From G965232465 sp965232465 (lineage in GTDB: Bacteria > Pseudomonadota > Alphaproteobacteria > JAQWUY01), in NCBI GenBank assembly GCA_965232465.1, contig OZ246977.1:558001-622000 (forward strand): a stretch of 64,000 nucleotides of DNA. Reading direction: 5' to 3'. The translations under genes were made by a program, and so were the position numbers. The stretch's first letter is position 1, and the number at the start of each line of letters is the position of its first letter. The notes under the pieces were generated by a model. That model searched no databases. It saw nothing but the letters and a program-made list of their open reading frames with translations, and was not told where the DNA came from. Positions 63,551-64,000 of the stretch are shown here, in pieces.

Positions 63551-64000
63551 TTAGCTCATACAAGCCCCGCCATCCACATTATAGGTTTGTGCCACCACAT
63601 AATCCGCATCATCAGATGCCAAAAAAACCGCCATACCCGTTAAATCATCCGCCACGCCCATGCGTCCATAAGGTACAGATTTACCCACTTCTTGCTTCTT
63701 TTGCCCCAACGGCTTGTTTTCATATTTTGCAAAAAAGGCATCCACACCATCCCAATGTTCACCATCCACAACCCCAGGAGAAATAGCGTTGACATTGATA
63801 CCATATTTAATCAAGTCAAGCCCTGTGGATTGGGTGATGCTGATGATGGCAGACTTTGATGCACAATACAGCGAAACCAAAGGTTCGCCCTTTCTGCCCG
63901 CTTGGGATGCCATGTTAATGATTTTCCCGCCCGTACCTTGTTCAATCATAATCTTTGCCACCGCTTGCAACATAAATAATGACCCGGATACATTGATGTC
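63551..64000 (-). CDS. Sorbitol/galactitol dehydrogenase-type SDR (5' end outside window)
   Basis: C-terminal 150 residues of a classical SDR; the frame stays open to the window edge. Seen: IINMASQAGRKGEPLVSLY with catalytic Tyr and Lys (YCASK), AISPGVVDGEHWDGVDAFFA and NVDGG. The HWDGVDAFFA region is characteristic of SmoS-like sorbitol dehydrogenases, some of which also oxidise galactitol. First visible gene of the minus-strand polyol operon. Confidence 0.88.
   Translation of the reverse strand, partial: DINVSGSLFMLQAVAKIMIEQGTGGKIINMASQAGRKGEPLVSLYCASKSAIISITQSTGLDLIKYGINVNAISPGVVDGEHWDGVDAFFAKYENKPLGQKKQEVGKSVPYGRMGVADDLTGMAVFLASDDADYVVAQTYNVDGGACMS

Overview
The window looks like chromosome from a moderately AT-rich alphaproteobacterium. 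The evidence is gene order typical of that class: a rplU-rpmA-obgE-nadD-rsfS-rlmH-gpmI-envC-ctpA-rppH block, carA divergent from yqeY, lptF-lptG-lptD-rsmA divergent from pepA-holC, DUF2066-perM-hdaA, rpe-heparinase-purH, and phoH-ybeY-corC. I cannot place it below class. Gene density is high. Many neighbours overlap by 1 or 4 bases (TAATG, TGATG, ATGA), UGA is an ordinary stop, and GGG/CCC codons are common enough to give G/C runs of 8-10 inside intact genes.

Layout. 1-2.7 kb: 3' end of ftsH, then glmM. 2.8-7.0 kb: a catabolic cluster of an HpcH-type aldolase divergent from a LacI regulator, then a HisD-family (HpsN-like) dehydrogenase and an SDR. 7.0-15.5 kb: a GC-richer structured non-coding stretch, then the long minus-strand housekeeping run from yqeY/rplU to rppH. 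15.7-20.9 kb: carA, a small ankyrin protein, rluB-tadA, a periplasmic cyclophilin and rpoN. 21.1-26.5 kb: the rod-shape operon mreB-mreC-mreD-mrdA-rodA. 26.6-31.4 kb: nhaD, a TbpB-like surface lipoprotein, an MDR oxidoreductase and an SDR. 31.5-43.3 kb: LPS export and housekeeping genes. 43.3-44.5 kb: small secreted, lipoprotein and regulator genes.

44.5-48.9 kb is an insertion-sequence wreck. One complete IS3 element abuts a truncated BamE-like gene and half of an IS256 element. A broken second copy of that IS3 is cut by another, complete IS3-type element. Two diverged copies of a small membrane-protein gene remnant lie among them. 48.9-55.7 kb returns to core genes (fdxA, purH, heparinase-like, rpe, corC, ybeY, phoH).

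55.7-59.0 kb holds the least explained locus. A near-consensus promoter precedes a membrane-protein gene broken by one frameshift at a T run. Next comes a gene with ten perfect-length 22-residue repeats fused to a membrane domain, now split by a complete IS256 element with a clean 9-bp target duplication. Joining the flanks restores a 369-residue reading frame. 59.1 kb to the end is polyol/ketose catabolism: a P-loop sugar kinase, a GatZ/KbaZ-family protein, a PfkB kinase, a mannitol-type dehydrogenase and a polyol SDR running off the window.

No tRNA, rRNA or CRISPR array was recognised.
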